Shown one piece after another: positions 5,481 to 5,894 of a DNA stretch of 5,894 nt. How positions within the stretch are numbered: position 1 is the stretch's first letter; each line of letters starts with the position of its first letter. This DNA is from Kiritimatiellia bacterium (lineage in GTDB: Bacteria > Verrucomicrobiota > Kiritimatiellia > SLAD01), in NCBI GenBank assembly GCA_007134175.1, contig SLLF01000193.1, positions 1 to 5,894 on the forward strand, read 5' to 3'. The position numbers and the translations under genes were made by a program. The notes under the pieces are model-generated. The model ran no database searches. It saw nothing but the letters and a program-made list of their open reading frames with translations, and had not been told where the DNA came from.

Positions 5481-5894
5481 TCAGTGATGGATCGCGGCTT
5501 GCTCGGGCAGGGCGCGTCCACAGTATTTGCAATAGTGGGCGTCGGCATCGTGGTCGGCCGCTCCGCATTCCAGGCAGCTCACAGCGGGCCTGCGACTATG
5601 GCGGCGCGCCCGGTGGTATTCTGAGCCGATGATACCGGTCGGTACCGCGATGATGCTGTACCCGAGGATCATGACCAACGAGGCTAACATTTGGCCAAGG
5701 GCGGTCTGTGGCGAGATATCGCCATAGCCCACGGTGGTCAAGGTTACAATGCCCCAATACATGCTCCGCGGAATACTGGTAAATCCATTTTCCGGCCCCT
5801 CGACCAGGTACATCAACGATCCGATTATGACCACCAAACAGAGGACCATGAACAGAAACACCATGATCTTCTGGCGGGACGCTTTTAAGGCCGA
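5481..5894 (-). CDS. Voltage-gated-type potassium channel, C-terminal part (5' end outside window)
   Basis: The minus-strand frame is open to the right edge, so the N-terminal voltage-sensor helices lie outside. The visible 137 residues begin [10 protein letters not shown], like an S4-S5 linker. Helix S5 (11-31) follows, then a pore helix (40-52), the selectivity filter TTVGYGD (53-59), and S6 (65-90) with the conserved proline in IIAVPTGII. The cytoplasmic tail is basic ([10 protein letters not shown]) and ends in a four-cysteine motif, CLEC at 107-110 and CKYC at 122-125 with an acidic, histidine-containing stretch between, likely a small zinc ribbon. The protein should form tetrameric K+-selective pores in the inner membrane. 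A start at the ATG at 5864 would leave only a two-helix pore unit; the linker-like upstream residues make the longer Kv-like protein more likely. Confidence 0.88.
   Translation of the reverse strand, partial: SALKASRQKIMVFLFMVLCLVVIIGSLMYLVEGPENGFTSIPRSMYWGIVTLTTVGYGDISPQTALGQMLASLVMILGYSIIAVPTGIIGSEYHRARRHSRRPAVSCLECGAADHDADAHYCKYCGRALPEQAAIHH

Overview
The window is about 5.9 kb of moderately GC-rich bacterial DNA with dense genes, short leaders and overlapping start/stop codons. A consensus-like sigma70 promoter, a Phd/VapC pair, an EamA permease and a six-TM-type K+ channel together suggest a proteobacterium. This is a weak inference, and nothing here fixes genus or species. The mix looks like accessory DNA: a Wadjet-like SMC/TOPRIM gene pair, a toxin-antitoxin module, a wrecked macrodomain gene and extragenic palindromes lie within 5.4 kb.

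Left part (1-2946, plus strand): the 3' two thirds of a gene for an SMC/MukB/JetC-like coiled-coil ATPase runs in from the left edge. It overlaps by 8 bp a gene for a 280-residue winged-helix plus TOPRIM protein resembling JetD. This is the ATPase-then-TOPRIM order of Wadjet (JetABCD / MksBEFG) plasmid-defence operons. The kleisin and KITE partners and the ATPase N-terminal head would lie left of the window. In Wadjet systems the SMC complex extrudes loops on small circular DNA and JetD cleaves it.

Middle (2947-3972): a roughly 350-bp spacer holds a possible short minus-strand ORF, two near-identical TTCCAAGGCYTGGAA palindromes 32 bp apart, a CRP/FNR-like dyad and a strong sigma70 promoter with repeat elements that look like an autoregulatory operator. 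It leads into a complete Phd/YefM antitoxin and VapC PIN-ribonuclease pair with a 10-bp overlap.

Right part (3973-5894): an open 50-codon reading frame follows vapC in the same frame and ends with an ATGA overlap on an EamA/DMT-family permease gene. Next is a macrodomain (ADP-ribose binding) pseudogene. About 100 central codons are missing, with the GGGGV loop joined directly to the later VYGYP motif, and the tail is one base out of frame. Convergent to it, the C-terminal part of a voltage-gated-type potassium channel with a TVGYGD filter and a C-terminal four-cysteine zinc-ribbon motif runs in from the right edge. Most functional calls rest on recognised motifs only; no search was run.
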